Shown: positions 61,721 through 64,000 of the stretch, piece by piece
How positions within the stretch are numbered: position 1 is the first letter of the stretch
Layout: the number at the start of each line of letters is the position of its first letter
DNA from: CAVXFB01 sp963760935
GTDB lineage: Bacteria; Planctomycetota; Planctomycetia; Pirellulales; Thermoguttaceae
DNA: 64,000 nt
Direction of reading: 5' to 3'
Assembly (NCBI GenBank): GCA_963760935.1
Contig: CAVXFB010000003.1
Coordinates: 930,001-994,000 of the forward strand
Notes under the pieces: generated by a model
The model's input: the letters and a program-made list of their open reading frames with translations, nothing else
Told to the model about the DNA's origin: nothing
Database searches by the model: none
Position numbers and translations under genes: made by a program

Positions 61721-63739
61721 ATGTCGATGGCGCCGGAAGAATCGGGCATTAGCGGCACATTTTCCTTGGCGGCCGGACCGCAAACGGCGCCAACGAACGA
61801 CGGCCGCGGCGATGTCTTCTCGCTGAGCTTTCTGGCCCTGGTGGCCACACAGTTCTTCGTCTCGCTCAATGACAACATGTTCCGCTGGCTCATTGTGCCG
61901 ATCGGCAAGGAACTGATCGGCGAGCAGTGGGGCGACATGCCGACGTTCGTTCAACAGTGGATGAAGCCGGACGACGTGGCGCTGTCCCTGGGCTTGGCGT
62001 GTTTCACTCTGCCGTTTTTGGTGTTCGCCGCACCGGCCGGATACTTCGCCGATCGCTTCAGCAAGCGAAACGTGATGGTGTCGTGCAAGGTCGCGGAAAT
62101 CGTGGTGATCGGGCTGGGCGTTGCGGCGATCCGCATCGGTAGCGTTCCCCTGATGTTCGTCATTTTGTTCATCCTGGGCGGGCAGGCCATGATGTTCATC
62201 ACGTCGAAATTGGGTGCTATTCCTGAGTTGGTTCGCACGGGAAAGATTTCGGCGGCCAACGGACTGATCAACATGGTGTCGATGTCCGCGATCATTGCGG
62301 GCTCCATAGCCGGCAACTGGCTCTATGCCCTGACGAAGCCGGGTGGACAAGAATGCTGGTGGATCTATGCTGCCGCGCTGCTTGGTGTCGCAACGTGCGG
62401 CCTCATCACGAGCATCTTCATCCGGCCGCTTCGCGCCGCCAATCCACGTCGAGCGATACCCTGGAATCCGGTGGGGCAAACTTTCCAAGACTTGCGTGTC
62501 CTGTATTTGCGGCGTTCGCTCTTTTTGGCAGCCCTAGGAAGCGCCTATTTCTGGACCCTTGGCGCGATCTGTAACGTCAACATCGATCAGTATGCCACAC
62601 GACACCTCGGCGTCGCTCAGCAAGACGTTGGCCCGTTGTTGGGTGTGCTTACACTCGGCATCGGCGGCGGCGCGCTGTTGGCGGGCATTGTTTCGCGCGG
62701 CAAGGTGGAACTGGGACTCGTGCCGTGGGGCGGTATTGGAATCGCCATTGCATCGGTGTTGTTGTTCTTCGTTCCTGGGGCCAACGTGATGGGGCAGCCC
62801 ATCGGCAGCAATTATTACGTCAGCGGCATGTTGCTCTTGGCAATGGGCGTCACCGCTGGCCTGTACGACATTCCCTTGCAGGCGTTCGTCCAGGAACGCA
62901 GCCCCGTGGAATCGCGCGGTTCGATCATGGCCGCGTACAACTTCATGGCCTTCGCGGGCATGTTGCTTGCCTCGGGCATCTACTGGGTGCTGTCCGGTCC
63001 ATTGAAGCTTTCGTCGCCAGCCATTTTCCTCGTGGGCGGCGTCATGACGGTGGCTGTTACGATTTACATCGTTCGAGTGCTGCCGTTCCAAACGACGCAT
63101 CTAACCGTGCGGATGATTACCAGCTCAATGTATCGGGTGCGAATCGAGGGGCTGGAAAACGTGCCGCAAAGCGGCGGGGCACTGGTGGTGGCCAACCATG
63201 TTAGTTGGGCCGACGGCGTTCTGCTCGGTTTGGCCTGCCCTCGCCATCCGCGGATGGTGGCTTTCGCCAAGTACTTTGAGAATCGCTGGCTGAACTGGTT
63301 CGGCCGGCTCGGACGGATCATCCCAATCGGCACCACACGGAAATCGATGGCCGATTCGATCCGTGCCGCCCGCGAGGCCCTGCAAGGCGGCGAGATCGTC
63401 TGCATTTTTCCGGAAGGGGGCATCAGTCGCAGCGGCGAGTTGCAGGAGTTTCGGCCCGGCTTCCTCGCAATCCTCAAGGACCTGGACGTGCCGCTGGTGC
63501 CGGCCTATCTTGACGGACTGTGGGGAAGCATCTTTAGTTATGAGGGCGGAAAAGTTTTCTGGAAATGGCCCAAACGCTGGCGCTACCCCGTCACGATTCG
63601 CTTCGGTCAGCCAATTGACAAACCGGAAAGCGCTGACGAGGTTCGCCGGGCAGTAGTAGCGTTGATGGGGGCTAATGCGGAAATGTCGAATGTCGAAAGT
63701 CAAATGACGAATGAAGCCCGAAGCACGAATGACCAATGA
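61721..63739 (+). CDS. LplT-PlsC fusion: lysophospholipid transporter/acyltransferase
   Basis: About 672 residues. The first 420 residues form an MFS transporter of the LplT type (LVATQFFVSLNDNMFRWLIV; FAAPAGYFADRFSKRNVM). From about residue 455 a PlsC acyltransferase follows with NHVSWADG (HX4D) and CIFPEGGISRSGEL. In Aas-type systems these flip lysophospholipid inward and re-acylate it; the acyl-activating part is encoded next. The last 20 residues (MSNVESQMTNEARSTNDQ) come from a dispersed repeat that also provides the stop codon. Confidence 0.9.
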   Translation: MSMAPEESGISGTFSLAAGPQTAPTNDGRGDVFSLSFLALVATQFFVSLNDNMFRWLIVPIGKELIGEQWGDMPTFVQQWMKPDDVALSLGLACFTLPFLVFAAPAGYFADRFSKRNVMVSCKVAEIVVIGLGVAAIRIGSVPLMFVILFILGGQAMMFITSKLGAIPELVRTGKISAANGLINMVSMSAIIAGSIAGNWLYALTKPGGQECWWIYAAALLGVATCGLITSIFIRPLRAANPRRAIPWNPVGQTFQDLRVLYLRRSLFLAALGSAYFWTLGAICNVNIDQYATRHLGVAQQDVGPLLGVLTLGIGGGALLAGIVSRGKVELGLVPWGGIGIAIASVLLFFVPGANVMGQPIGSNYYVSGMLLLAMGVTAGLYDIPLQAFVQERSPVESRGSIMAAYNFMAFAGMLLASGIYWVLSGPLKLSSPAIFLVGGVMTVAVTIYIVRVLPFQTTHLTVRMITSSMYRVRIEGLENVPQSGGALVVANHVSWADGVLLGLACPRHPRMVAFAKYFENRWLNWFGRLGRIIPIGTTRKSMADSIRAAREALQGGEIVCIFPEGGISRSGELQEFRPGFLAILKDLDVPLVPAYLDGLWGSIFSYEGGKVFWKWPKRWRYPVTIRFGQPIDKPESADEVRRAVVALMGANAEMSNVESQMTNEARSTNDQ

Positions 63740-63740
63740 C
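63676..63740. repeat. AATGTCGAATG-type dispersed repeat at a gene end
   Basis: A run of short related words (AATGTCGAATGTCGAAAG, AATGACGAATGAAGC, GAATGACCAATGACC) ends the LplT-PlsC gene and contains its stop. It also holds the ATG from which the next frame opens. The repetitive wording is unlike the surrounding codons. Confidence 0.65.
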
Positions 63741-64000
63741 CATAACAACCTGATTCTCCCACGGCGGTTCCTTCGCATGTGTCGGCAACAGTGGCGGCGG
63801 TCGAAGATGGCCGATTCGACCGGCGTTGAGCTGACCGGGGCAGGTTTGCTGACCCGTACGCTGGTACTTCGCCGTCTGCTACGCCGCCATGTGCTCGCGC
63901 CCGACGAGAAACACGTCGGCGTGCTCTTGCCATCGACGGTCGCCGGCGCAGTGGTCAACGCGGCGTTGGGTGTGGATTGTCGCGTAGCCGTGAATCTCAA
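63729..64000 (+). CDS. Acyl-activating enzyme (AMP-binding, Aas-like), N-terminal part
   Basis: At least 90 residues before the window ends. LPRRFLRMCRQQWRRSKMAD, STGVELTGAGLLTRTLVLRR and HVGVLLPSTVAGAVVNAALG match the start of the acyl-ACP/acyl-CoA synthetase domain of Aas-type systems, which loads fatty acid for PlsC. The true start may be a little downstream; the first nine residues are repeat-derived. It follows LplT-PlsC with an overlap of 11 bases. Confidence 0.82.
   Translation, partial: MTNDHNNLILPRRFLRMCRQQWRRSKMADSTGVELTGAGLLTRTLVLRRLLRRHVLAPDEKHVGVLLPSTVAGAVVNAALGVDCRVAVNL

Overview
The window is GC-rich chromosomal DNA from a bacterium that is most probably a planctomycete of the Pirellulales type. 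The pointers are the alternative complex III/caa3 respiratory operon, DUF1559-like, DUF434 and DUF4254 proteins, a homospermidine synthase, CPNGH-type zinc-ribbon proteins and many short palindromic repeats of kinds common in that phylum. No rRNA, tRNA, CRISPR array, phage or complete insertion sequence was recognised. The window begins inside trpC and ends inside an acyl-activating enzyme gene.

Layout. 0-3.2 kb: end of trpC, then a tightly coupled minus-strand operon (GT9 glycosyltransferase, radical SAM/SPASM protein, mutY). 3.4-8.8 kb: a decayed vapBC-type module, a DUF1559-like membrane protein, ygiQ with two frameshifts, and two RNA methyltransferases. 8.8-11.3 kb: an ECF sigma factor, a membrane anti-sigma-like protein and a secreted protein. 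11.4-22 kb: a metabolic island with a nickel-dependent lactate racemase homologue (larA), the [FeFe]-hydrogenase maturases hydE, hydG and hydF with aspartate ammonia-lyase and an embedded toxin-antitoxin pair, and the lactate-oxidation genes lutABC. 22-33 kb: mixed genes including DUF4254, EEP phosphatase, M28 peptidase/glutaminyl cyclase, thyX with a CaMKII-association-domain partner, an HU-like protein, a STAS protein, a lone gspF, a sugar epimerase and a HigBA-like pair. 33-42 kb: PEBP, homospermidine synthase, purC, glgX and a treS-maltokinase fusion. 43-56 kb: one large operon, actABCDEF, a small membrane protein, SCO, and caa3 oxidase subunits II, I, III and IV. 57-60 kb: an ECF-type nickel/cobalt uptake operon (nikK, nikM, nikL, cbiQ) with no visible ATPase. 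60.5-64 kb: a DUF481 outer-membrane protein and an LplT-PlsC / acyl-activating enzyme pair for phospholipid remodelling.

How it fits together. The respiratory operon encodes a quinol to cytochrome c to O2 chain with its own copper chaperone. LutABC feeds electrons from lactate into metabolism, LarA would interconvert lactate or related 2-hydroxy-acid enantiomers, and HydEGF would build the H-cluster of an [FeFe]-hydrogenase encoded elsewhere. The nickel uptake genes could serve LarA.

Two window-wide observations matter most. First, several families of short nested inverted repeats sit at gene ends and even in frame inside genes (actB, actC, the SpoU methyltransferase), and they supply the stop codons of at least five genes. 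Second, seven well-conserved genes (ygiQ, lutB, the M28 peptidase, gspF, homospermidine synthase, treS and the DUF481 gene) each need one or two single-base corrections, mostly at short homopolymers. This looks more like residual assembly error than real decay.
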